NCBI GenBank assembly: GCA_002418865.1
Contig: DIEY01000042.1
Location: 2,196-31,932 of the forward strand
Direction of reading: 5' to 3'
Origin: Bacteroidales bacterium UBA5762
Lineage (GTDB): Bacteria > Bacteroidota > Bacteroidia > Bacteroidales > TTA-H9
DNA: 29,737 nt
Positions 16,143 to 25,462 of this stretch are shown in pieces. The first letter of the stretch is position 1; each line of letters starts with the position of its first letter. A model generated the notes under the pieces. It had not been told where the DNA came from. It did not search any database and was given only the letters and a program-made list of their open reading frames with translations. A program made the position numbers and the translations under genes.

Positions 16143-16871
16143 TTAAGCAGCGGGTTCTTGAAGAAGGTCCATAAAATCGGTAGCTCTGGCTTCGAGATTA
16201 AAAACCAGTCTCTCGATACGGGCTACCAAAATATTATAACACACATAGGCTAAAATGCCGACAATAAGACCACCAACGGTGGTAACCATTGCCTGATAAA
16301 TACCACTCGAAAGTACGATTAAATCAACATTATTGCCAGCCATAGACATATCGTAAAATGCTCGTATCATTCCTGTTACGGTGCCCAAGAATCCTAACAT
16401 AGGTGCAGCGCCTGCAATTGTTCCCAAACCCGCAAGATTTTTTTCGAGTCTCGACACCTCGAGTTGTCCAACATTCTCAATGGAGGCATTGATATCATTG
16501 AGCGGTTTGCCTAAGCGCAACAACCCTTTTTCTATCATACGCGCAAGCGGATTGTCATTAGCACGACAAAGCGCCACCGCAGCATCTACCCTTCCATTAT
16601 GAATGAAATCACGAATATGATTCATAAAATTCTTATCTTCTTTCGAGGCTCTGGATATTGCCATATATCGTTCTACAAAAATGTATACAGCAATTATCGA
16701 CATAATTGCAAGAATGGCCATAATCCATCCACCTTTTACTGCTAGATCCCATACGGATAAAGAAATCTGCTGCGCCTGGGGAACGCTTGTGCCAACATTT
16801 TGCTGCAATTGTTGCAGTGAATTCATCATCGGAGTATCTTGCAAAGCTGCTAATAGAAAAATCATATTCAA
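16143..16871 (-). CDS. exbB: ExbB/TolQ-family proton channel protein
   Basis: A 242-residue MotA/TolQ/ExbB protein. Three transmembrane helices are visible: about 47-70 (GGWIMAILAIMSIIAVYIFV), about 152-175 (AGAAPMLGFLGTVTGMIRAF, the family signature) and about 190-213 (MVTTVGGLIVGILAYVCYNI). The cytoplasmic loop between the first two is about 80 residues. It builds the pentameric stator around ExbD. The first 45 residues include a Gln-rich stretch before TM1. The first gene of exbB-exbD-tonB; the second in-frame ATG at 16865 is an alternative start. No TAnnTTTG element was found in the 178 bp upstream. Confidence 0.93.
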   Translation of the reverse strand: MNMIFLLAALQDTPMMNSLQQLQQNVGTSVPQAQQISLSVWDLAVKGGWIMAILAIMSIIAVYIFVERYMAISRASKEDKNFMNHIRDFIHNGRVDAAVALCRANDNPLARMIEKGLLRLGKPLNDINASIENVGQLEVSRLEKNLAGLGTIAGAAPMLGFLGTVTGMIRAFYDMSMAGNNVDLIVLSSGIYQAMVTTVGGLIVGILAYVCYNILVARIERLVFNLEARATDFMDLLQEPAA

Positions 16872-17049
16872 TTTTTTTTGCGAATTTACATTAACAAGCT
16901 GAATTGCTCTATCATGAGCCTTAAAATGTTATCAACAGACTTATGTGAATAATAACTATATCCGTAGCGTAATATTGTAAATTCAAATTTAAACTGCATT
17001 GTTCCCATAATTTTGAAATTCCCCAATCATCATCGATTCGTTTTTTAGC

Positions 17050-17694
17050 TCAATCTTCAGAATGAAATTTTTTGGCTACATTAAGTTTCTTTTCTTCTCC
17101 TTTAATAAGTCGCTGAATATTAGACCGATGAGTGAATGGAATGAATAGGGCTACTAAGATACTCAATATAATGAAAGGCCAATGTGGACGAGGTTGAAAG
17201 GGAAGGAAAATGACAAAGAAAGGGAAACTAATCCCAGCAAGAATGGAAGAAAGCGATACAATGCGTGAAAAAATCATAGAAATTATAAAGATCAAGATAG
17301 CACCCAGTGTCGGATAAATTAACAAAGCTAAGCCAACTCCCAACAAGGTAGCAACACCCTTCCCACCCTTCAAACCTGTATATAAAGGGAAAACATGGCC
17401 CAAAACAACAGCAATTCCGCAAGCAATCAAAAAAAATTCACGATGAATTTCTGTAAAAGAGGCTGGCATGAACCATTGAGCCAATTTTACAGCTAACCAA
17501 CCTTTCAGTGCATCCAGAAGCAAAACCGGAATTCCTGCCTTCCATCCCAGAATTCGCAAAGTATTCGTTGCTCCTGCATTCATGCTACCAAACTGGCGAA
17601 CATCAATTCCATACAACCATTTCCCAATCCACACGGCCGACGAAAAACTCCCCAACAGATAAGCAAAGATGATGAAAAAAATTATTAATAACAT
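17050..17694 (-). CDS. plsY: Glycerol-3-phosphate acyltransferase PlsY
   Basis: A 214-residue polytopic inner-membrane acyltransferase that makes lysophosphatidic acid from acyl-phosphate and glycerol-3-phosphate, the first step of phospholipid synthesis. Signature motifs are GSFSSAVW (15-22), GSMNAGATNTLR (36-47) and LGHVFPLYTGLKGGKGVAT (98-116). Five or so membrane segments are evident. In many PlsY proteins the second motif reads GSGN; here Met38 replaces that Gly, an unremarkable but noted change. It follows the 1520-residue protein gene by only 13 bp on the same strand and is probably co-transcribed with it. The C-terminal tail is Lys-rich. Confidence 0.94.
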   Translation of the reverse strand: MLLIIFFIIFAYLLGSFSSAVWIGKWLYGIDVRQFGSMNAGATNTLRILGWKAGIPVLLLDALKGWLAVKLAQWFMPASFTEIHREFFLIACGIAVVLGHVFPLYTGLKGGKGVATLLGVGLALLIYPTLGAILIFIISMIFSRIVSLSSILAGISFPFFVIFLPFQPRPHWPFIILSILVALFIPFTHRSNIQRLIKGEEKKLNVAKKFHSED

Positions 17695-17707
17695 TTCAAA
17701 TAAATTT

Positions 17708-20700
17708 TCAATCGAATAATCTTACCTTTTCCAATTCAGCCCTAAAATCAATGGCTTCAGCCCTGTTAACTGTGGCCAAGCGAAATGGCTGCCAATTTTT
17801 TGCCGGGTTGTCCTTTTCCATTTGCTTATTGAAATTTTCTTTCTCCTTCATCAAAATGTCAGTATACTCTTCATTGGTACTATAAACCCTCATCACATTG
17901 CCCCTTCCATAATCGAAATAATAGTAATGATCTTCATCGGGTCTTAATAACAGCCTTATCTGGTCTTCACGCACATTTTCCTGATGTTTCAGCTGAATAT
18001 AACCTGGAATTTTTCGACCAATAAAATTTCCATTTATATATAAAATTCCGATTGGACCCCGATAATTAAATTCTTGCTCTATCGAATCCCAAACAAAATG
18101 AATATCTGTCATCACAATCGACTGATTTGCAATAGTCGACACCGTTCCCCCGCTTTTTACTTCTTCTACCATCCGATTAAAATAACTCTCTCCAAATAAA
18201 TTAATGAGCCCATTTTTATTGGGTTTTGAATCTAAGTTTATATTTGGATTATCCAAAGTAAACAATTCGTTGACCATCATTTTCCATGCCTTTTCAACGA
18301 AGGGGAAATTAAACGTCATTGATAGATTCATTTGTAGACTATCTGTTTGTAAATAATAAATGACATCGCCCGAGGTTTGAATTTGAGATACAGGGCTAAA
18401 GCGAGGATGAAGATCTACAAGGCCATGTGATTCGATTATACATTCAGAAATTTTATATTCGAGAACAGAAATAATGTCGTTGGAACTTTTCAAATTTGTA
18501 TTTCTTGCTATTCTATATTCGTTAGTTTTCTCATCCCAAAAAACTTTACCAGAAGCCTTAAACACAGGTAAATCGCGTGGGTCGCGCAAGGGTTCCAGAA
18601 AACGGGCATATACTTTACCTCCTGTTCTATTCATAAATATTCCTGTAACCAACTCCATTCCATCTTGATTATAACATTTGGCAGGCAATGGCAATAACAC
18701 ATTATCATATTCGATTAGGGTATCGAATTGAACCCAGTGGGTTTGTAAACCACATGCACTCTGCGTAATCTTGTAATAACCATTAAATGAAAAAGGTTTA
18801 ATATCAGAAGAAAAATGAACCTGGCCTCGAAAATCAAACCATGGATTGAGAATAAATGAAGAAGTATCGCTAACGGTGGCTCTACCATATGTAAGGCTTG
18901 TATAAGGATCTGATTTTATTTCATCGAAGAAGATTGAACTTGTTTTTTCATGTTGAATTGGTGAGAAATAAGTAGTTCCTTTAGCTTGAAACTTTTTGCC
19001 AGAAATAATCTGTCCATTGGCATGAAAAAATTCGTGCCGAATAGCATTACGAGAAGTAATAAGACGTGCATTTTGAAAAGGAATAGGAAGGTTTTGGGGA
19101 GTAATTTGAATTTGTTTTTCTGAAAGAAAGATAAAAGCATCGGCCGATTTAATAAAAGGGATATCACTAAGATTCAATAAATTATTTTGAATTTCATAAG
19201 AAGCCGAAAATGAAATAAATTGGAGAGAATCCTTATCGGGTCGCAAAGCAAAGAAGGTAGGTCCTTTCAAAGAATTTTTCTCAAAGGCATCTACTAGTTC
19301 ATAAGAATTCTGAACTGCAATGTAATTTTTCTCAGATGCGTAATCAGGGGATTGAAGCTCTATTTTTTTTTGTTTCATATCCCACAAAAAATGGCTGTGG
19401 TCAGAATAATAGGCAAAAACAGGGAAATCTATTCTAGCAATACGCCCGGCATTGAAAACAGCTTTTGCACTGTCGAAATTCACAAACGCATTGTAATTGA
19501 CTGCCTGAATGGCAACAGCCGTCTCATCAGGGGTTTTGAGCGAGAACAGTGAGCTATCTGCTTTTAAAGTACGACGGCCAAACTGGTAAAAATTGGAATT
19601 TAATCTTGCTTGGTCGAAGCCCGCAATCCCTTGTCCATCGAGGCCATCGGGTTTTAGAACAAGATTTCCCTCAAAAGCCATCATGTTATCATACATTTGG
19701 AAAGGAGTTTTGAGGCTTTTCATGGTCATAATATCTTTATAGGGATACCAATCTTCCTTTATTCGTTTTCCTTTTACCGACGGAATTTCGACACCTTCAG
19801 AAGATTCAGCTATAGACAATGACAACACTGATGCTTGAGCTCTCTCGGGGAAGAAAACAATATCGGTAGTATCGGCTTTATTTATGGTATCGGTAATCGA
19901 AATACTCTGTAAGTAATTGAGCTTACCATCACCTCTAAAACCCTTATGGCTAAGATCAATGCGGCCGGCAAACCAACCCTTAGGTTGACCTGCACGCAAA
20001 TAAATAGGTTCACCCTCCTTGCTCGTATGCACATCTATGCCTAGGCTATAATCGGGTCGAATAATCAATGGCTGCTGCATGGATTCGAAAATACCGGCCG
20101 AATAAAGTGTGCCTTTCAAGTTCAGGCTATCAAGATAAAAATTATCGAGATTGTTCAACGAAAATGGTTCAACCTTAAAATAAAAGTTTTTACGTTGATA
20201 TTGAGACTTATATCGACCTTTACGATCATAAAATACATACGAAGGCATAGAATCGGTTTTAAAAACTGGATACGGGATCTTCAAATTTTTGCGTCCTGAT
20301 TTATTTTGAGGATGATCGATCTGCAGGGTGCCCGACACCTGTTCAATTTGAGATTCTATCTTCACCAGTTTCGGGTTGATGCTCCCTGTTTTAGATTTAG
20401 GAATATCAATAGCAATAAATTGTATGGAATCTACTTCTGGTAATCGCAATTGAAACTCATCATAAAGGAAGAGATTACGACGGTTGCTGTAAAAATCGAA
20501 ATAACCTGCTTTCGTTCTCCCACTAAAAGCAATGTTACGATTTTGCTTAAGTGTAAGTGTATAATTATAAGGTGTAATAGCAACTTTCTGTGAATCGGAA
20601 AAAATTACCTGGTCGACGCCAAAAACTTGAAGATCGAGGTTACGCAGATTCAATATTGCGTTGGTATCGGTTTTACTTGATAAAATCACGAGATTGTCGA

Positions 20701-22270
20701 AATCGACATTTCCATAATAAGAATCGACCCAGTTGAAAAGTTTCTGACGAAGAATAATTTCTTTTTGTTCGAAGCTATAGAGCAAAAATCCTTTGGCAGC
20801 CATTTGAAGTGCCAAACGTTCAGCTTGATCGGCCGAAAGATGTATAGCCGTAGCATATTCATTGAGATGAAACGACGACCTATTGAGCTGTTTGGCAAGT
20901 TGATATAATTTTATCAGTGGGTTTACAGGATCTATACCTTGAAGTGATCTAAAATCGTCTTCTCTGAAATAATTCTCCGAAATAAATACGGCATCATTTT
21001 CGCGTACAAGGCCAGCTCCTTTCTTAAAAACCATAAGCGAATCATCGATTTTCCATGATAGTGTATTGGCTTGAATTTCAATTTTTTGATAGGAGCTAAA
21101 GAAAGGTAAAGACGACAAAATACTGTTGCCTTGATAAAGATTGAGTTGTCGTTTATTCTCTTCATAAACAAATGAAATAGCCGGATGAAAAATTGAATCG
21201 GAACGATAACGAATAGTGGCATTGGCGTCGAGAGCCGATATAAAGGGATTCTTAAAAGAGAATTGTTGAGATTTTACGACGATTTTGTTTTTCTGAGGAG
21301 TATAAAAAAAAAGCCGAGCGGGTTTTCCAATCTCACCGATTCCAGTAAGTTGGTCTGTTTCCAATTTTACACCACCTTCAAAATCTACATTTTGTGATAT
21401 TCCTGGAATTTTAATATTGCGATCATACGAAATAAAACGAGGTAAACCCGGTTTAACACCTGGCTTAAAATTATCCTCAAATCTCCCCATAACTCCCGAA
21501 GGGAAATAGGTTTTATGATACAAAATCACAGAATCGGCCTGAATATCACTTCCTTGTAGAAATAAGGCATATCGCTGAAATTCAATATAAATAGAATCGG
21601 ATGGAATATTATTTTTTACCCAAGAAGTTTGTCCGCCTAAACCTTTCCATTGGCGAGAAAATGGATTATACATACCAGAAGTTTTTTCGATCATTCTTTT
21701 AAATGAACCTATCTGACAAATCAAATCCACGTTTTGAAATTTAAAAAAAGGCGAAGGTTGATTAATAATCTCGAAACGTATATTACTAACTTTCCAATTG
21801 ATGTTCTTATATCGGCTAAGCAAGCCATCAAGCAGCAAAGAATTGGTAATGTTGTAAAATTCATTTAATTGAGATGGACCTGGCTGATCGAGAAGATATG
21901 AAACCCCATCAAGGAAATGCATAATCTGGGCTTGTTCCACATTGTAGGTAGCCAGATTTACCAATGTTTTAAGAAATGGTGCTATGTGTTCATATGGTTT
22001 CAAGCGTCGATCTAACATTTTTTCTACCAAGGAGTTTACTTTTGGAATCGCTTGATTGAGTTCCTCATGCGGCTGCCAATTTGTTTTCAACTCATTTACA
22101 AATGATTGACCAGAAAATACAACTTCCTTTTCTTTGTTTTTCAACTCTATTTTCGAGTAAAGTGCATCTAAACGCAACCAAAAAGCCTCTTCTTCACTTA
22201 ATTGAGAAAATAGGCTAAACGAGTTTAAAAACAATAAAGTGATTAAAAATACTGATTTTTTCATCTTCAT
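17708..22270 (-). CDS. Very large secreted beta-rich protein of unknown function
   Basis: A 1520-residue exported protein with a signal peptide (KKSVFLITLLFLNSF, likely cleaved after SLFSQ near residue 22) and no further clear transmembrane helix. Residues about 25-170 look helical (a folded N-terminal domain). The rest is dominated by short alternating beta-like strands with recurring phrases such as FSGRTKAGYFDFYSN, LNLKGTLYSAGIF, GKLNYLQSISITD and RGQVHFSSDIKPF. This texture recalls LptA/OstA or AsmA-like elongated envelope proteins, but I cannot assign a family. The C-terminus is charged (ELEKVRLFD), without a T9SS-type C-terminal domain that I can recognise. It is the first gene of an operon with plsY; a TATTTTTG element lies at 22294-22301. 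A role in the envelope, possibly lipid-related, is inference from that neighbour only. Confidence 0.8.
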   Translation of the reverse strand: MKMKKSVFLITLLFLNSFSLFSQLSEEEAFWLRLDALYSKIELKNKEKEVVFSGQSFVNELKTNWQPHEELNQAIPKVNSLVEKMLDRRLKPYEHIAPFLKTLVNLATYNVEQAQIMHFLDGVSYLLDQPGPSQLNEFYNITNSLLLDGLLSRYKNINWKVSNIRFEIINQPSPFFKFQNVDLICQIGSFKRMIEKTSGMYNPFSRQWKGLGGQTSWVKNNIPSDSIYIEFQRYALFLQGSDIQADSVILYHKTYFPSGVMGRFEDNFKPGVKPGLPRFISYDRNIKIPGISQNVDFEGGVKLETDQLTGIGEIGKPARLFFYTPQKNKIVVKSQQFSFKNPFISALDANATIRYRSDSIFHPAISFVYEENKRQLNLYQGNSILSSLPFFSSYQKIEIQANTLSWKIDDSLMVFKKGAGLVRENDAVFISENYFREDDFRSLQGIDPVNPLIKLYQLAKQLNRSSFHLNEYATAIHLSADQAERLALQMAAKGFLLYSFEQKEIILRQKLFNWVDSYYGNVDFDNLVILSSKTDTNAILNLRNLDLQVFGVDQVIFSDSQKVAITPYNYTLTLKQNRNIAFSGRTKAGYFDFYSNRRNLFLYDEFQLRLPEVDSIQFIAIDIPKSKTGSINPKLVKIESQIEQVSGTLQIDHPQNKSGRKNLKIPYPVFKTDSMPSYVFYDRKGRYKSQYQRKNFYFKVEPFSLNNLDNFYLDSLNLKGTLYSAGIFESMQQPLIIRPDYSLGIDVHTSKEGEPIYLRAGQPKGWFAGRIDLSHKGFRGDGKLNYLQSISITDTINKADTTDIVFFPERAQASVLSLSIAESSEGVEIPSVKGKRIKEDWYPYKDIMTMKSLKTPFQMYDNMMAFEGNLVLKPDGLDGQGIAGFDQARLNSNFYQFGRRTLKADSSLFSLKTPDETAVAIQAVNYNAFVNFDSAKAVFNAGRIARIDFPVFAYYSDHSHFLWDMKQKKIELQSPDYASEKNYIAVQNSYELVDAFEKNSLKGPTFFALRPDKDSLQFISFSASYEIQNNLLNLSDIPFIKSADAFIFLSEKQIQITPQNLPIPFQNARLITSRNAIRHEFFHANGQIISGKKFQAKGTTYFSPIQHEKTSSIFFDEIKSDPYTSLTYGRATVSDTSSFILNPWFDFRGQVHFSSDIKPFSFNGYYKITQSACGLQTHWVQFDTLIEYDNVLLPLPAKCYNQDGMELVTGIFMNRTGGKVYARFLEPLRDPRDLPVFKASGKVFWDEKTNEYRIARNTNLKSSNDIISVLEYKISECIIESHGLVDLHPRFSPVSQIQTSGDVIYYLQTDSLQMNLSMTFNFPFVEKAWKMMVNELFTLDNPNINLDSKPNKNGLINLFGESYFNRMVEEVKSGGTVSTIANQSIVMTDIHFVWDSIEQEFNYRGPIGILYINGNFIGRKIPGYIQLKHQENVREDQIRLLLRPDEDHYYYFDYGRGNVMRVYSTNEEYTDILMKEKENFNKQMEKDNPAKNWQPFRLATVNRAEAIDFRAELEKVRLFD

Positions 22271-22293
22271 TTATGGCAAACGATTCATCCAAA

Positions 22294-22301
22294 CAAAAAT
22301 A
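22294..22301 (-). promoter_or_regulatory. Promoter -7 element for the large secreted protein and plsY
   Basis: The minus strand reads TATTTTTG, matching TAnnTTTG, 23 bp before the ATG at 22270. No -33 element is evident. Confidence 0.45.
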
Positions 22302-22407
22302 ATCATTTACCTCGAATATTCGGGTAAAATTCTGTAATGCAAAGATGAGTTCCCTTATACAACAGCTCTTTAAAAGTTTCTTCAAACAAATAATATGTTT
22401 CAAAGAA

Positions 22408-23244
22408 TTAAGACAGATTTTTCACATAGGCAGCAGCCAACCAATTGTTTCTGTCCTTGGTAAAATTTAATTTAAGGCCTTGTTTGTGGAAGGTTTCATC
22501 TATCAATGGGAAATCATCTCTATAAAAGCCGCTTACAATGAGTAATCCATCGCGTTTCAAAACACTACTATATATTGCTACATCATTCAAAAGTACATTG
22601 CGGTTGATATTGGCCAGCACCACGTCTAACTCATTCATTGCTGATAGTAATGAAGCATCTCCGAGTTTCACGATGATTTGCAGGGTATTGTTGAGTTGGA
22701 TATTTTCGAGGGCATTGCGATAAGCCCATTCATCATTATCGATAGCGACGATGTGGTCAGCACCCAATTTTGCAGAAAGAATAGCCAGAATGCCAGTACC
22801 GCTTCCCATATCCAGAATGCTTTTTTTAGTTAGATCCATTTCGAGCAGACATTCTATCATTATTGCAGTGGTTTCGTGATGAGCTGTACCAAACGACATT
22901 TTAGGTTCAATGATTAATTCGATGGGATATTGAGGCTGAGGAGGGTGAAAGGGAGCCCTTACATAACATTTTTCAGCTATAACAACCGGTTCGAATTGGC
23001 TTTCCCAAACTGCATTCCAATCTTGTTCAGGAATGATTTGAATATTATAAAAAGAGTCAAAGCTTAGATTTTGTAAAACCTCTTTTACTGTCTGAAGATT
23101 AAAAAGTTTGGATGGGATATAGGCAAGCAATGCCTCTTCTTCCACAACGAAGCCTTCGAATCCCAACTCACTTAAAATGGATGGGAGCAAATCTTTGGTT
23201 AGTTTATTAGCAGTTGTTGAAATCCGTAACTCTATATATTCCAT
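22408..23244 (-). CDS. prmA: Ribosomal protein L11 methyltransferase PrmA
   Basis: A 278-residue SAM-dependent methyltransferase that trimethylates ribosomal protein L11. The N-terminal substrate-recognition domain (about 1-90) ends in EQDWNAVWESQFEPV. The hallmark EPKMSFGTAHHETT (113-126) and the SAM-binding motif ILDMGSGTGILAI (143-155) follow, with acidic D168 after motif II and LANINRNVLL (210-219). The length is slightly short for the family (about 290). It follows tpiA by 6 bp and is its operon partner. Confidence 0.95.
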   Translation of the reverse strand: MEYIELRISTTANKLTKDLLPSILSELGFEGFVVEEEALLAYIPSKLFNLQTVKEVLQNLSFDSFYNIQIIPEQDWNAVWESQFEPVVIAEKCYVRAPFHPPQPQYPIELIIEPKMSFGTAHHETTAIMIECLLEMDLTKKSILDMGSGTGILAILSAKLGADHIVAIDNDEWAYRNALENIQLNNTLQIIVKLGDASLLSAMNELDVVLANINRNVLLNDVAIYSSVLKRDGLLIVSGFYRDDFPLIDETFHKQGLKLNFTKDRNNWLAAAYVKNLS

Positions 23245-23250
23245 CTAACA

Positions 23251-24012
23251 TCAAAGAATTGCCTTGATAATCTTGATAAATTCGTCGGCATTGAGGCTTG
23301 CACCACCAATCAAACCACCATCCACATCGGGTTGGGCAAAAATTTCTGGGGCATTCTTCGAATTACAACTTCCACCATACAATATGGATGTTTCATTCGC
23401 TACATCATTACCATACCTTGATGCAATAAGTCCGCGGATGTAAGCATGCATTTCCTGAGCCTGTTCAGGTGTGGCATTCTCTCCAGTACCAATAGCCCAT
23501 ACGGGTTCATAAGCAATTATAATATTGTAAAATTCTTTTTCTGACAAGGAGAAAAGGGCTTTCTCGATTTGTTGACGTACCACATCGAAATGTTTCCCTG
23601 CTCGGCGTTCAGAAAGAAGTTCGCCACAACAAAATATGACAATAAACTCATGCTTAAGGGCTTGATCGATTTTTTGGGCAATTATCTCGTCAGTTTCTCC
23701 AAAATATTTTCTTCGCTCAGAATGTCCTATAATACAATAATCTACATCCATAGAAGCCAGCATTCGTGCCGAAACTTCACCCGTATAGGCCCCATTGTCG
23801 AATTGACTAATGTTTTGAGCTCCTACCGAAAAAACAGATTCTTCCGCAATATCAAGCACCATCTCTAAATAAGGATAAGGAGGACATATAACCACCTCAG
23901 TTTCCTCAAGATCAATCTCCTCAAGCTGATCGGCTATAGAGGATACCAATTCTTCGGCTTCCTCGAAGCTTAAATTCATTTTCCAATTACCAGCTACTAT
24001 TTTTAATCTCAT
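23251..24012 (-). CDS. tpiA: Triosephosphate isomerase
   Basis: A 253-residue TIM barrel that interconverts dihydroxyacetone phosphate and glyceraldehyde-3-phosphate. All catalytic residues are present: N9 and K11 in AGNWKMN, H97 in IIGHSERR, and E169 in AYEPVWAIGTG (167-177), whose mobile loop 6 is intact. YGGSCNSKN and DGGLIGGASL form the phosphate-binding end. Length is standard. It is first of the tpiA-prmA operon, with a promoter element at 24056-24063. Confidence 0.98.
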   Translation of the reverse strand: MRLKIVAGNWKMNLSFEEAEELVSSIADQLEEIDLEETEVVICPPYPYLEMVLDIAEESVFSVGAQNISQFDNGAYTGEVSARMLASMDVDYCIIGHSERRKYFGETDEIIAQKIDQALKHEFIVIFCCGELLSERRAGKHFDVVRQQIEKALFSLSEKEFYNIIIAYEPVWAIGTGENATPEQAQEMHAYIRGLIASRYGNDVANETSILYGGSCNSKNAPEIFAQPDVDGGLIGGASLNADEFIKIIKAIL

Positions 24013-24349
24013 GATAATAACAATTTTTAAATTTATTTCAAAATCAATTAAGTATCAAAATTAAAGCTGCGAAAATAACAAATATACAAACACCTTGAAA
24101 GCGGCCATGAATTTTTCAACAATTGGAAATTCCTACCCTTTACACCAAGTTATAAGCCAAAAAATCTATTATTCACCGAAATAGTTTGAATATACCAATC
24201 ACATTGTCGAATAATGACAAATATAGCAGCACTTTCATATCTCAATATTAGTGTGATATTTGGATGCAAATATTTTTCGGATGTTTTAATTATACGGCTT
24301 GCATCATTTACAATCCGAATAATACACCATAGAGAACATGATTTTTTAT
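24013..24349. other. Gene-free region upstream of tpiA
   Basis: About 337 bp between the stop of the smaller hybrid kinase gene and the tpiA start. It contains the tpiA promoter element at 24056-24063 and a second CAAATATA on plus (24079-24086), which also fits the reverse of TAnnTTTG. I see no reading frame, and no hairpin with a U-tract for the kinase operon. Confidence 0.5.
24056..24063 (-). promoter_or_regulatory. Promoter -7 element for tpiA-prmA
   Basis: The minus strand reads TAATTTTG, 43 bp before the tpiA ATG. TTTG-like elements (CAAA on plus) lie 15 and 23 bp further upstream. Confidence 0.5.
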
Positions 24350-25450
24350 TCAGATTTGTACCGGTAAGCTAACTTTTAATGTAGTTCCAATTCCAGCAGA
24401 ACTTTTTAATTGCAATTCGCCTCCAAATAAGGATAATATTTTTTTAACAAGTGTTAGGCCTAAGCCTATACCTTCCTGTTGGTTATATTCAGGATTGAAC
24501 TGAGTGAAAGCACCTATAGAGGCGATTTGCTGCTGAGACATGCCAATCCCTTCATCCGAAACGGAAACAACGAAATTATGACGATCGAGACCCCAAACCA
24601 CTTTAACCATAGATAATACAGGAGAGTAGAGCAGAGCATTTTCGACGATTTCTTCGACAATAGTTTGTAAATATTGACAAGGGATTTGCAATGTAGGATT
24701 AGCATCACCTAAAAGGAACAGATCGTTTTTTCGGTTATAGAGTTGAGCTACACGAGTGCTTATATTTTTAATAACCTCGCTCGGATCATTGCAGTGAGAA
24801 AGTTTTAATTCTTCGAGTTCGTCGTTTTTGTATGCAAGTGCTTCGAGATGATAAAACATCATCGTCTTTTTTACTATTTTATTAAGCTTCATACCCGCTC
24901 TATAGACTAATGACATTAGCTCGGCTATTTCAGGTTTTTCGAGATTGGGATATTCTGTCATCACCATGTGAGAGAAACCAATAATAGCTCTAAGGGGCTG
25001 CTCTATTACCGAAGTGATAGGAAAGCCCATGGCTCGAGTAATTTCTTCGAGTCTGGCCTCGCTTTTTTTCCTGAATTCTTCTGCTTTTTTTAAACGAGTA
25101 TTCACACTATCTATTAATTCGTCTATCGTAAAAGGTTTCGATATGTAATCATCGGCACCTAAAATCATCCCTTGACGTAAATCTTCTCTTGCATTCTTGG
25201 CTGTGAGAAAAATGAATGGAGTAGTACTAGTAAGAATATTTTTTCTGAGTTCTTTCAAAACCTCATACCCATCTTTGCCGGGCATCATAATATCGCATAA
25301 AATTAAATCAGGCTGAGTGTTGATAGCTTTGGCTATCCCCAGATCTCCATTTTCGGCCTGAAAAACCATAAATCCTTCATTTTCCAGTATTTCGGCAATA
25401 TTTTCTCTTACTTCATCGGTATCTTCTATCACTAATATTTTTTTACTCAT
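24350..25450 (-). CDS. Receiver-histidine-kinase hybrid lacking the phospho-accepting His
   Basis: A 366-residue soluble protein, REC then DHp-like then HATPase. The receiver (about 1-118) is complete: E9, D10, phospho-acceptor D53 (LILCDIMMPGKDG), T83 and K105. The DHp-like region reads ITSVIEQPLRAIIGFS (145-160). Aligned without gaps to the usual HELRTPLNAIIGFS it has Ser147 where the phosphorylated His belongs, and the LRTP core is also changed. In contrast the ATPase domain looks fully functional: N-box EEIVENALLYS with N271, G1 box DEGIGM (299-304) and G2 box GIGLGLTLV (327-335). It therefore should bind ATP but cannot autophosphorylate in the usual way. It lies 12 bp downstream of the other kinase gene, which has the opposite defect. 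It could phosphorylate that protein in trans, or act as a regulatory ATPase; this is inference. Confidence 0.85.
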   Translation of the reverse strand: MSKKILVIEDTDEVRENIAEILENEGFMVFQAENGDLGIAKAINTQPDLILCDIMMPGKDGYEVLKELRKNILTSTTPFIFLTAKNAREDLRQGMILGADDYISKPFTIDELIDSVNTRLKKAEEFRKKSEARLEEITRAMGFPITSVIEQPLRAIIGFSHMVMTEYPNLEKPEIAELMSLVYRAGMKLNKIVKKTMMFYHLEALAYKNDELEELKLSHCNDPSEVIKNISTRVAQLYNRKNDLFLLGDANPTLQIPCQYLQTIVEEIVENALLYSPVLSMVKVVWGLDRHNFVVSVSDEGIGMSQQQIASIGAFTQFNPEYNQQEGIGLGLTLVKKILSLFGGELQLKSSAGIGTTLKVSLPVQI

Positions 25451-25462
25451 AAAATTGCAATA

